Assembly: GCF_000210295.1 (NCBI RefSeq)
Contig: NC_026740.1
Location: forward strand, 1,495,691-1,559,690
Length of the DNA stretch: 64,000 nucleotides
Direction: 5' to 3'
Origin: Trypanosoma brucei gambiense DAL972
Lineage: Eukaryota > Euglenozoa > Kinetoplastea > Trypanosomatida > Trypanosomatidae
Both the position numbers and the translations under genes were made by a program. The notes beneath the pieces were generated by a model that was not told the origin of the DNA, ran no database searches, and saw only the letters and a program-made list of their open reading frames with translations. This document shows positions 21,046-30,138 of the stretch, one piece after another. Each line of letters opens with the position of its first letter. The stretch's first letter is position 1.

Positions 21046-21421
21046 AAAATACTATCCTTCAAGTTGCCTCATTTCTTTTTCTTCAACACTTTTATGGTTT
21101 TTTGTCGTTTTTTTCCCCAACTTGAACTACCTGTACTACCGTTTCATTTTTTTTTTATGAAGTTGGGGTGTTCTCTGCCCTTTTTGTGGAGATGCAGCCA
21201 TACTTTGTTACCACTAACGAGTGTGGTAGCTATCTTTTTCGGCTACAGTCGTCACGGATAAGGATGCCTTGCGTGCATTGTGCCGCCATCCCTCCATGTA
21301 TGTCTTCTTGATGATACTCGTTTACTTCTTTCTTTGACCTTTCCCATTGTTTATTTTTGCTAACGTGTACGAAAGAGGCACTGTGACACTCCAGTTGCAA
21401 TTAAGTAATAATACCTGAGGT
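21046..21421. other. Intergenic region and gene A1 5' UTR
   Basis: From 21087 this is shared with the region before gene A2. It contains a pyrimidine tract at about 21327-21360 and AG at 21374-21375, the likely spliced-leader acceptor for gene A1. Confidence 0.5.
21374..21375 (+). promoter_or_regulatory. Predicted spliced-leader acceptor of gene A1
   Basis: First AG after the T/C tract at about 21327-21360, 46 bases before the ATG. The same site occurs at 27291-27292 in copy 2. Confidence 0.45.
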
Positions 21422-23083
21422 ATGTGTACAACAACAGACCTCATACAGACGCGGGTCGCTCCAGCACAATTGTTTGTTATTTTCTACTTTCTACAGTGGT
21501 TGTTTGTGGCGAGTACCGCATCTGGCGAGAGTGTTCATGCGATCTTCAAAATATCGAAATCTGGAGATGCACCCTTCTTCAAACAAGCTGAGAGGCACTG
21601 CGAGCGCGCTAAAATGCGTCTTGCGACGCCGACGACGGCAAAGGGGGCGACTGCTGTGAAGAAGTTGCTGAAACGCTGCGGTCCATCTGATGTACCCGTA
21701 CTTGGCGGTGGCCTAAGCGTGCGATGCAGCAGTAACTCTTTTTTCTTCTTGTGGTCACCGAAACTGGATGAACCCAAGTACCCTGTTGAGGACACAGCAC
21801 CATACTGCGGGGAACGCGATCCGCGAGGGTGGGGGACCAAGTGTGTGACAAGGAACAGGAGTGCGGGGAGGTTATTTTACCAATTTCATACATCTGAGGG
21901 CGAGAAAGGGAACTGTACCGGACCTGTGACAATGGACTATGACCCGGCGATTCTCTATGAATTGGAGGTCCCTAGTGCTGGTGAGGAGGGTCTCCTCGCA
22001 TGGGTTGTCTCGCGTGGTGGCAAGAACGGAAGCACTGCTGCGCTTAGGAGCCTTCGATCAGACTTGGAGGACACATCCCGCGCATACATTGGAGATTCGA
22101 GCAAAATGATCGAGTACGTCCTGTGTGAGGGTGGAAGGTCCTCCGTCGTGTCTTCTACATCATGCTATTCCGTTTCTTATGCTTCTGTGCCAAATGTTGG
22201 CGGTTCAAGTCGAACGGGTGTTCATTGGTTGGTGATTGTCTTCCTTTCCTTCATCGGATTGATTGTGTTATGTGTAGTAACCCTGTCTATTGTCGGTGGA
22301 GTTACGAAAAAAGTAACCGCAGGGAATGTTCATCGGGGAGACAATACTGGTAGTGGACGGCGACGAACCTCTTTGTCTCACAGCAGCTGGCATGTAATGA
22401 GCCAACCAGGAGGCAGCAGCGGGATTCAATATTCTCGTCGTGGTAGCCAGCCGGGTAACATCCTTTCTCCGCTTCAAGATGCTGCGAGCATTAACATGCA
22501 ACGCTATGAAAGCGATGGGGTAGCCGCTGTACCTCGGCAAGGAAGCTTTAACGGCAGAAACACACAACAGCCAAGTAGTTTACCAACAAACGTAAATCAA
22601 GCGCAACAAAATTACAACACAAACAGAGTTACGTCACAAGTAAACAATTATAGCGCAAGCTTACATCGTCTCGGCAGCTTCCGCGGCCCCATCATCCATC
22701 GTCAAGGAAGCTTCAACAACAGTACCTCCGTACCAGCAGGGAATACCTATAATGGGGGTTTATCGCGTCCTGGGAGCTTCCGTGGCTCAAGCCCCAACCA
22801 TCAAGGAAGTTTCAACCGTAGTGATATATTTCGTGAGCCTAGTCTCTATGGTGAATCTCCTCCGCACGGTGATCCGCGCTTGGGTTTAAACCCTCTTCGG
22901 GACATTGGCTACGACAGGGGAAATACCCCAGAGCAGGTGAGCCTTTCTTCGGTCGGTATGGCCCAACAGGGCAACTTTGCAAACGTTGGTGCACGTGGCG
23001 GGAGCTTCCGAGGAATAAACCGCAACCAACAAGGAAGTTTCCGCAACTCGAACCCGCCGTCTGGTGGTTTGTTTAACACGTAG
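21422..23083 (+). CDS. Gene A1: type I surface protein with Cys-rich ectodomain and RxGSF-repeat tail
   Basis: A 553-aa predicted cell-surface protein. A hydrophobic signal peptide ends near residue 35. The ectodomain (about 36-250) has eight Cys, N-glycosylation sequons (NRS, NCT, NGS), an early HC..AK..LATP motif, a central GGG...F.LW segment and a terminal LCEGG. This order resembles a C-type-lectin-like fold, although I cannot prove it. A membrane segment lies at about 267-292. The long tail is rich in Gly, Ser, Asn and Gln and carries repeated R-x-G-S-F motifs with Arg three residues before Ser, a consensus for basophilic kinases. Ectodomain and last 105 residues are nearly identical to gene A2, while the membrane segment and proximal tail are strongly different. 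It is followed by a 1.18-kb spacer and gene B1. I do not know a published name. A ligand-binding receptor is one possibility. Confidence 0.85.
   Translation: MCTTTDLIQTRVAPAQLFVIFYFLQWLFVASTASGESVHAIFKISKSGDAPFFKQAERHCERAKMRLATPTTAKGATAVKKLLKRCGPSDVPVLGGGLSVRCSSNSFFFLWSPKLDEPKYPVEDTAPYCGERDPRGWGTKCVTRNRSAGRLFYQFHTSEGEKGNCTGPVTMDYDPAILYELEVPSAGEEGLLAWVVSRGGKNGSTAALRSLRSDLEDTSRAYIGDSSKMIEYVLCEGGRSSVVSSTSCYSVSYASVPNVGGSSRTGVHWLVIVFLSFIGLIVLCVVTLSIVGGVTKKVTAGNVHRGDNTGSGRRRTSLSHSSWHVMSQPGGSSGIQYSRRGSQPGNILSPLQDAASINMQRYESDGVAAVPRQGSFNGRNTQQPSSLPTNVNQAQQNYNTNRVTSQVNNYSASLHRLGSFRGPIIHRQGSFNNSTSVPAGNTYNGGLSRPGSFRGSSPNHQGSFNRSDIFREPSLYGESPPHGDPRLGLNPLRDIGYDRGNTPEQVSLSSVGMAQQGNFANVGARGGSFRGINRNQQGSFRNSNPPSGGLFNT
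22175..22764 (+). other. Divergent core of gene A1
   Basis: Inside the otherwise near-identical repeat unit this 590-base stretch does not align readily with its counterpart 28092-28642. It encodes the juxtamembrane segment, the membrane helix and most of the proximal tail. Remote protein similarity remains (for example YSRRGSQPG versus YSGRGSKSG, and GPIIHRQGSF versus GPILYRQGSF), so the two cores are old relatives rather than unrelated insertions. Confidence 0.9.
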
Positions 23084-24260
23084 GGAGTTCGCGCCATCTT
23101 TTGGCTTCACCCAATGGGAGTAGTTTGGTGTTGCTTGCTGACGTCCCTTTGACCAATGCGGAGATGAGTACATCCGCATATCGAACCAATTAGTTACTAC
23201 AGCGTCTGTGTTAGGTCATTGCCTTACATCCTTCGCTACTTCACTGTATCATCGGATTGAGTATTTTACCACTGTTACTCCCCTCTACATATATTCGCGT
23301 TTATACCCTTACCCTACGGTTTTGTCAAATATATATACATACATATGTGTGCGTGTGAAGTTTCCCCCACTTTGTTTTGAGTGCATTCGCTACGACATGC
23401 GTGACAGTGGCGCTATTTGGACCACTTCGTTGCGTACGTATCGTAGGCTGCACAGCGAGCACCTTCGCATCGCCTCATTGTTTACGATGTGGTCACGCTC
23501 CACCCTCTCTTTTTCACTGCGACGTGGTTGAACTATGAGTTTGGAGTTGACCCTCCATAGTATTGTCGTGTATTTCGTGTTATTCTTTTTTTTTTCTCTG
23601 TTGTCTCCGCTTGTGCCTTGCTTATGCTTCTATTTTCTTTGTGCCTTCTATTTCCCCGTTTCCGTCAGTGGCTCTACAGTCTGAGTGAGTGCGGTGGTGA
23701 AATGCGGTGTATTGCGCAATGCGCGTGTCAACTGCTTCCTTTCCTTTTGTTTGATATTATTTCCCTCATCATTTTCTTTTCAGACGTTTTATTATTTTCT
23801 GTTATTATTATTATTATTATTATTATTTATTTTTTATTCTTTGCTCATTCATTACCGAGGGTACCGTAATAGATATGATGTGGTATTGGCTTACTGCTAC
23901 ACCTTTTCTTACTATCCCGCAACCTTGTTCTAGTCCTTTGGAGGCGGTAAGTCACTCCAGAGATTACGATGGGATAAAATGAGTCGGCCGATTGTTTATA
24001 TGTTACTCGGGGTGCGCAATGCTGAACGTTTTGTTGTGTGTACAGAGGATTCTTTGCCTTCTTTACTCTTTACCATGTTCTTTCAATTATTTTCTTACTT
24101 CTCCCATAATAGTAAGGTGTGATCATACTCAAGTGGATATCCGCGTGTGACGTGTGCTGGTGCCAATAGGCGTGCTAAACACACGAGTCTCCCTCTTCAG
24201 TGATAAACTCGATTTAACATTTATTTGTAATTCTTACCACTGACCATTCATCTTCATGCG
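23084..24260. other. Intergenic region A1-B1 (long UTRs)
   Basis: By eye identical to 28962-30138. It contains a TATATACATACATATGTG stretch (about 23328), an ATT triplet run (about 23800-23828) and a pyrimidine tract with AG at 24199-24200, the probable acceptor for gene B1. The 107-codon open frame at 23208-23531 starts with GTG and has no protein-like features. Confidence 0.6.
24199..24200 (+). promoter_or_regulatory. Predicted spliced-leader acceptor of gene B1
   Basis: AG directly after TCTCCCTCTTC, 60 bases before the ATG at 24261. It is repeated at 30077-30078 in copy 2. Confidence 0.45.
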
Positions 24261-26310
24261 ATGTCTGCCTCTCGATCTCCCTCTGGCAGTGGGAGTTGGT
24301 ATCCGGCTGGCACTATGTCAACGGGATGTTCCCTGCCTTCATTGACATGTCCCCGGAAACTTGGTGTGGGCAAGGTTGAGGGCAGTAGCGACACTGTTTC
24401 CATGGAGCGCTCGCAAGCTGGCAGCCAGTGGGCCGGNNNNNNNNNNNNNNNNNNNNNNNNNNNNNNNNNNNNNNNNNNNNNNNNNNNNNNNNNNNNNNNN
24501 NNNNNNNNNNNNNNNNNNNNNNNNNNNNNNNNNNNNAACAGCGACTTACGCACTTCGTTGCACTCCACAGAATCTTTGTAGCTCGGTGGCGTTGCGTGAT
24601 GCGTTGAAGAAAAGCAGGATTACGGTGAAGAAAGCACGATGCAGTGCTGTTAATGTAGCAAGACACAGCTCTGATCTACTGGAGCTTCTGCGGAGGAGAG
24701 GATCGAGGAGCACTGGTCCCCAGGAAGCGATGGTTGTTTTGCCCAACGAAGAGGTTTCATGGGACACGAGATCTGTTTCACCGAATAAGTGTACCCAAGC
24801 CTCATTTGCGTCGATACCGGATTCTGCATGTGGTAATGAGGGTCACCGCACCAAGGTTGTTACAGACCAGCGCGCTGTAACAATGCTGGAGTCGTTTTTG
24901 CGCAGCGGCAAGGGATTGACGACTCATGGTATTTTACCTGCAACACTGTATGGCAATCACTGTAGCCCCAATGGCGGCCAGTTGATCTCTGCACCAGAAT
25001 CTTCGCGGTTACCATCAATGCTAGATACTGCTTTCAGTGATGTTTTCTCTACTGGTGCATTATCACCAAGTGGGCAGCAACTAGCGGCATCAGCAGAGTG
25101 CTTGCAACAGCAGAGGAAAAGTGTCCACCGTACGAAACCAGCCCGCCGTGTGATTCCTGTTGGTTACGGGATGAGTGCCCGTGCCCGTCAAAACTACGAG
25201 GCGATGGTGGAGAACTGGGAGGTGAGTGAGATCGAGCAAGAGCTTCGGAACGGGGAAGCATTATGCCACGCCCGCCGTCGGCTGCTGGAGCTCGTGTCTG
25301 AGCGCAAACGGTTGTTAAACGCGTCGCTCGCGCACTTCCACCATAACCCGCAGCAAGCCGTGTCGCTGCAGCGGCGTGAGATATTCCGGATGGTTGTCGA
25401 GGTTGATGCCGAGGACCGTAAGCAGGCGTGTTTTTCATTTGTTGATTTGCTTGAACAGTGCTGCCGGAACACTCTGGATGATGCCGCATGGTCTGTTGTT
25501 TCCGGCGCCTTGAAGTCTAGCCGCGATCTTATCCAACTCTCTCCACTACGGTGCAACCCGCAGAATTTCATTTCCATTCTGAACGACTGTCTGTCATTGC
25601 AGCATATCCGGGATCAGCGCGTTCAAGATGCTCTACAGTGGTTAGCAAAACTCTTTGGTGTATCGCAAGGGCAATTCAAGTCTGCACTACAATCATTGCA
25701 CCACAACCTCAACAAGCCACGCGATTACGAGGCACGGTTCCATGAAATTGACAGCCGCGTGTGTGGGATAGCAGCGTCCACTGAGAGACGTGTTCGTATT
25801 AAACTGCGCCGTTGCAACTTTCAGCTTCCCCGTCCTGTGGGTGCTGGCAGCCAAATGAACCCCCTTGTCACCAGCAATGGTGATGGCGCTGTGGGCTGTG
25901 TGTTGGGTCCCAACACCTGTGTTGATCGTCCTGAAGTATCGCTTGTTTTTCAGCTGGGAAATGAAACTGCCGTCTCCTCAACACTCAGCGCTCATCGTAG
26001 CGGTACCGGAGGGAGTGGTGATGTGGTGTGTGAGATGGTTGATGACGCCCCGTGCTATGTGGTTGACTTCAATGACGAAATTGTACAGCTGAAGACTGTG
26101 GACACCAGTGTGGTACGCGTCTCTCTTTACTGCAACGGCAACGTTCTTTGCAGTGGCTTCTTGCACCTGTCCAAGTGTACTTTCCACAGTAATCGTACCT
26201 TATCTGTCATTCTTCGTCTCGACAACAAAAGAATATTTGTGGCTGATCTGAGGATCAATGTGGAGCTTGTGTATGGAAGGGACCGCCGGGGGCGGGGTGG
26301 GAGAAGGTAG
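24261..26310 (+). CDS. Gene B1, interrupted by an assembly gap
   Basis: This is the first copy of the 906-aa gene B. The first 58 codons (24261-24436) and the last part (24537-26310) match copy 2, but 770 bases corresponding to 30315-31084 are replaced by 100 N. Fourteen bases of the right edge can be compared before one A is missing from the AA at 31095-31096 of copy 2 (24548). That shift moves the first dozen bases after the gap out of frame with the rest. A missing base so close to a gap is more likely a read-end error than a mutation. The remaining protein differs from copy 2 at eight positions: Trp/Leu and Arg/Pro in the N-terminal part, and Arg/Gly, Leu/Ser, Ala/Thr, Glu/Lys, Thr/Pro and Tyr/Ser in the C-terminal part. 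Treat it as a probable intact gene with incomplete sequence. Confidence 0.75.
24437..24536. other. Assembly gap (100 N) inside gene B1
   Basis: Aligning both flanks to copy 2 predicts 770 missing bases if copy 1 is intact, so the placeholder understates the gap by about 670 bases. Gaps in tandem duplicates commonly reflect unresolved or collapsed copies. Confidence 0.97.
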
Positions 26311-27338
26311 GAACGGCTCGTGAGTCTGTGTGGCCTTTGCTCACATAAATGGTCACGGGATTAACGTTCGAATGTATGTGTATCTTTGTGCATATGTGCA
26401 CTGTGCGTTTGCTGTAACATGAAACTGTCCTGGATATGATAATGTTTCTTCACGCTTGTGTTTTATTGGTTTGCGTAAACGGGAACCGTCACATGAGCAA
26501 TGTTAGCCTTTCTTTTTTTCCTTTACTTGCTGTACATGTTATGGATGAGAGCCTTGTTTGTTCTGCTCTTTATCTCTTCCTCTCTCATACACACACTTTC
26601 ACCGTTTTATTTCTATTATTTTATAACTGGTTGATGGTTATTAGAGGTCGAGTGTGCTTCACTGCTGAGGTAGCGGTAAGGGGCGCGGAAAAACCCACAC
26701 GTTCGTGTGGTGTCATTGAGGCTGGTAATGGAAGGTCGTTTACTCTCCAATATTTTTCGGAATTACGATTTGTATTTTTATCATAGTGAGTAATTTGTTT
26801 TTTTTTCTAGACTTCATGCACACCTTTTAGATTTTCTGTTGCTGTTTTAAAGAACGATGTATTATTTTTGTCGTTTTGTTACTGCTGCTCCCATTTTTTA
26901 TCTATTCGTCCCTTATTATGGTGTGAGCTCTTTTAACTTTACTGCCGTTATGGCACTGTGGCCGAGGCAATCTTTTAAAACTTTAGATTCACTTTTTTTA
27001 AAATCACTTTTATGGTTTTTTGTCGTTTTTTTTCCCAACTTGAACTACCTGTACTACCGTTTCATTTTTTTTTATGAAGTTGGGGTGTTCTCTGCCCTTT
27101 TTGTGGAGATGCAGCCATACTTTGTTACCACTAACGAGTGTGGTAGCTATCTTTTTCGGCTACAGTCGTCACGGATAAGGATGCCTTGCGTGCATTGTGC
27201 CGCCATCCCTCCATGTATGTCTTCTTGATGATACTCGTTTACTTCTTTCTTTGACCTTTCCCATTGTTTATTTTTGCTAACGTGTACGAAAGAGGCACTG
27301 TGACACTCCAGTTGCAATTAAGTAATAATACCTGAGGT
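26311..27338. other. Intergenic region B1-A2, including unique spacer
   Basis: 26311-26758 matches the region after gene B2. 26759-27004 (246 bases) is unique in the window. 27005-27338 matches the region before gene A1. At 26728 an ATG opens a frame that shares its first ten codons with the giant gene at 33277 and then reaches a stop after ten more codons. AG at 27291-27292 is the likely acceptor for gene A2. Confidence 0.7.
26728..26790 (+). pseudogene. 5' relic of the downstream 1988-aa gene
   Basis: Bases 26728-26758 equal 33277-33307, the candidate ATG and first ten codons of the giant gene. Beyond the repeat edge the sequence is unrelated and the frame ends near 26787. It appears to be a fragment left by the duplication breakpoint, conditional on 33277 being the true start of the downstream gene. 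Confidence 0.5.
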
Positions 27339-28961
27339 ATGTGTACAACAACAGACCTCATACAGACGCGGGTCGCTCCAGCACAATTGTTTGTTATTTT
27401 CTACTTTCTACAGTGGTTGTTTGTGGCGAGTACCGCATCTGGCGAGAGTGTTCATGCGATCTTCAAAATATCGAAATCTGGAGATGCACCCTTCTTCAAA
27501 CAAGCTGAGAGGCACTGCGAGCGCGCTAAAATGCGCCTTGCGACGCCGACGACGGCAAAGGGGGCGACTGCTGTGAAGAAGTTGCTGAAACGCTGCGGTC
27601 CATCTGATGTACCCGTACTTGGCGGTGGCCTAAGCGTGCGATGCAGCAGTAACTCTTTTTTCTTCTTGTGGTCACCGAAACTGGATGAACCCAAGTACCC
27701 TGTTGAGGACACAGCACCATACTGCGGGGAACGCGATCCGCGAGGGTGGGGGACCAAGTGTGTGACAAGGAACAGGAGTGCGGGGAGGTTATTTTACCAA
27801 TTTCATACATCTGAGGGCGAGAAAGGGAACTGTACCGGACCTGTGACAATGGACTATGACCCGGCGATTCTCTATGAATTGGAGGTCCCTAGTGCTGGTG
27901 AGGAGGGTCTCCTCGCATGGGTTGTCTCGCGTGGTGGCAAGAACGGAAGCACTGCTGCGCTTAGGAGCCTTCGATCAGACTTGGAGGACACATCCCGCGC
28001 ATACATTGGAGATTCGAGCAAAATGATCGAGTACGTCCTGTGTGAGGGTGGAAGGTCCTCCGTCGTGTCTTCCACATCATGCTATTCCGTTCCTTTTATC
28101 CTATCAGTTGCAAGTAGCGATGACAAGTCGCATTTTGATCATCGGCACAACGTCACTATTGGTATATTGGTTTTAATTGTTTTGATTTTAATTATTGTAG
28201 CCGCTTTCTTAATTTTGTGGCTCCTTTCACGGAACCGTCCGGCAGGTGATGTTGAGGAAAACAGGCGCAACGGATCAGGTGTACAGAGAACTGTCGTTGA
28301 GTCGGTGGGTGATTTAGGTGGAACTGTTAGATCCGAAAGCTACTCGGGGCGAGGTAGCAAGTCGGGTGACAATCTTTGTCGTCCGGAAAATGTAAACGGT
28401 AATTGTCCCCAGGTGAATAATGGATTCTGTGTTAACGGATCCCCCCAACAAGAAAATTTGCAAATGAATGCCCCTGGACAACAACCAAATTTTAACTACT
28501 ACAGCACAACACCCGAAATACAGACATACAACGGCGAAATGGAACTACGGACTAACTTTGGTGGTCCTATCTTGTACCGCCAAGGAAGCTTCAGACAAAA
28601 TATAACCTCCGACGTCAATCCAACACCGCTAAGCGCCACACAGCGTCCTGGGAGCTTCCGTGGCTCAAGCCCCAACCATCAGGGTTGTTTCAACCGTAGT
28701 GATATATTTCGTGAGCCTAGTCTCTATGGTGAATCTCCTCCGCACGGTGATCCGCGCTTGGGTTTAAACCATCCTCGGGATATTGGCTACGACAGGGGAA
28801 ATGCCCCAGAGCAGGTGAGCCTTTCTTCCGTCGGTATGGCCCAACAGGGCAACTTTGCAAACGTTGGTGCACGTGGCGGGAACTTCCGAGGAATAAACCG
28901 CAACCAACAAGGAAGTTTCCGCAACTCGAACCCGCCGTCTGGTGGTTTGTTTAACACGTAG
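27339..28961 (+). CDS. Gene A2: type I surface protein, paralogue of A1
   Basis: A 540-aa paralogue of A1. The first 240 residues (signal peptide and Cys-rich ectodomain) are identical in protein to A1, and I see only two silent base changes there. From residue about 251 it differs: the membrane segment (about 272-296) is a longer Ile/Leu/Val run, and the proximal tail has few RxGSF motifs (one clear YRQGSF) and is richer in Asn and Glu. From the PGSFRG near residue 438 to the end it again follows A1, with Ser/Cys, Pro-Leu/His-Pro, Thr/Ala and Ser/Asn changes. The Ser/Cys change removes one motif serine and the Ser/Asn change another. The same stop context and 3' region are kept. The two proteins would present the same outer face with different membrane anchors and signalling tails. 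Confidence 0.85.
   Translation: MCTTTDLIQTRVAPAQLFVIFYFLQWLFVASTASGESVHAIFKISKSGDAPFFKQAERHCERAKMRLATPTTAKGATAVKKLLKRCGPSDVPVLGGGLSVRCSSNSFFFLWSPKLDEPKYPVEDTAPYCGERDPRGWGTKCVTRNRSAGRLFYQFHTSEGEKGNCTGPVTMDYDPAILYELEVPSAGEEGLLAWVVSRGGKNGSTAALRSLRSDLEDTSRAYIGDSSKMIEYVLCEGGRSSVVSSTSCYSVPFILSVASSDDKSHFDHRHNVTIGILVLIVLILIIVAAFLILWLLSRNRPAGDVEENRRNGSGVQRTVVESVGDLGGTVRSESYSGRGSKSGDNLCRPENVNGNCPQVNNGFCVNGSPQQENLQMNAPGQQPNFNYYSTTPEIQTYNGEMELRTNFGGPILYRQGSFRQNITSDVNPTPLSATQRPGSFRGSSPNHQGCFNRSDIFREPSLYGESPPHGDPRLGLNHPRDIGYDRGNAPEQVSLSSVGMAQQGNFANVGARGGNFRGINRNQQGSFRNSNPPSGGLFNT
28092..28642 (+). other. Divergent core of gene A2
   Basis: Counterpart of 22175-22764 but 39 bases shorter, a difference that preserves the frame. 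The edges are sharp: identical sequence ends within the TCCGTT of a shared Tyr-Ser-Val codon set and resumes at GCGTCCTGGGAGC. Confidence 0.9.
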
Positions 28962-30138
28962 GGAGTTCGCGCCATCTTTTGGCTTCACCCAATGGGAGTA
29001 GTTTGGTGTTGCTTGCTGACGTCCCTTTGACCAATGCGGAGATGAGTACATCCGCATATCGAACCAATTAGTTACTACAGCGTCTGTGTTAGGTCATTGC
29101 CTTACATCCTTCGCTACTTCACTGTATCATCGGATTGAGTATTTTACCACTGTTACTCCCCTCTACATATATTCGCGTTTATACCCTTACCCTACGGTTT
29201 TGTCAAATATATATACATACATATGTGTGCGTGTGAAGTTTCCCCCACTTTGTTTTGAGTGCATTCGCTACGACATGCGTGACAGTGGCGCTATTTGGAC
29301 CACTTCGTTGCGTACGTATCGTAGGCTGCACAGCGAGCACCTTCGCATCGCCTCATTGTTTACGATGTGGTCACGCTCCACCCTCTCTTTTTCACTGCGA
29401 CGTGGTTGAACTATGAGTTTGGAGTTGACCCTCCATAGTATTGTCGTGTATTTCGTGTTATTCTTTTTTTTTTCTCTGTTGTCTCCGCTTGTGCCTTGCT
29501 TATGCTTCTATTTTCTTTGTGCCTTCTATTTCCCCGTTTCCGTCAGTGGCTCTACAGTCTGAGTGAGTGCGGTGGTGAAATGCGGTGTATTGCGCAATGC
29601 GCGTGTCAACTGCTTCCTTTCCTTTTGTTTGATATTATTTCCCTCATCATTTTCTTTTCAGACGTTTTATTATTTTCTGTTATTATTATTATTATTATTA
29701 TTATTTATTTTTTATTCTTTGCTCATTCATTACCGAGGGTACCGTAATAGATATGATGTGGTATTGGCTTACTGCTACACCTTTTCTTACTATCCCGCAA
29801 CCTTGTTCTAGTCCTTTGGAGGCGGTAAGTCACTCCAGAGATTACGATGGGATAAAATGAGTCGGCCGATTGTTTATATGTTACTCGGGGTGCGCAATGC
29901 TGAACGTTTTGTTGTGTGTACAGAGGATTCTTTGCCTTCTTTACTCTTTACCATGTTCTTTCAATTATTTTCTTACTTCTCCCATAATAGTAAGGTGTGA
30001 TCATACTCAAGTGGATATCCGCGTGTGACGTGTGCTGGTGCCAATAGGCGTGCTAAACACACGAGTCTCCCTCTTCAGTGATAAACTCGATTTAACATTT
30101 ATTTGTAATTCTTACCACTGACCATTCATCTTCATGCG
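28962..30138. other. Intergenic region A2-B2 (long UTRs)
   Basis: Same content as 23084-24260: an ATT run (about 29678-29706) and a probable acceptor AG at 30077-30078. No gene. Confidence 0.6.

Larger units (their letters stand above)
21087..26758 (+). repeat. Tandem unit, copy 1 (genes A1 and B1)
   Basis: Matches 27005-33307 almost base for base except for the divergent core of gene A (22175-22764), a T-run indel near 21113 and the portion lost in the gap. The left match starts at the CACTTTTATGG at 21087 and the right match ends at 26758. Coordinate offsets to copy 2 are 5917 before the core, 5878 after it and 6549 after the gap. Confidence 0.93.

Noticed and set aside
23208..23531. 107-codon frame conserved in both repeat copies (also 29086-29409)
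   Set aside because: Conservation comes from the whole spacer being duplicated. It starts with GTG and lacks protein-like features.
26759..27004. Retroelement insertion (ingi/RIME) between the repeat units
   Set aside because: No poly(A) end, target-site duplication or recognisable RIME/ingi sequence; it reads like ordinary T-rich spacer.
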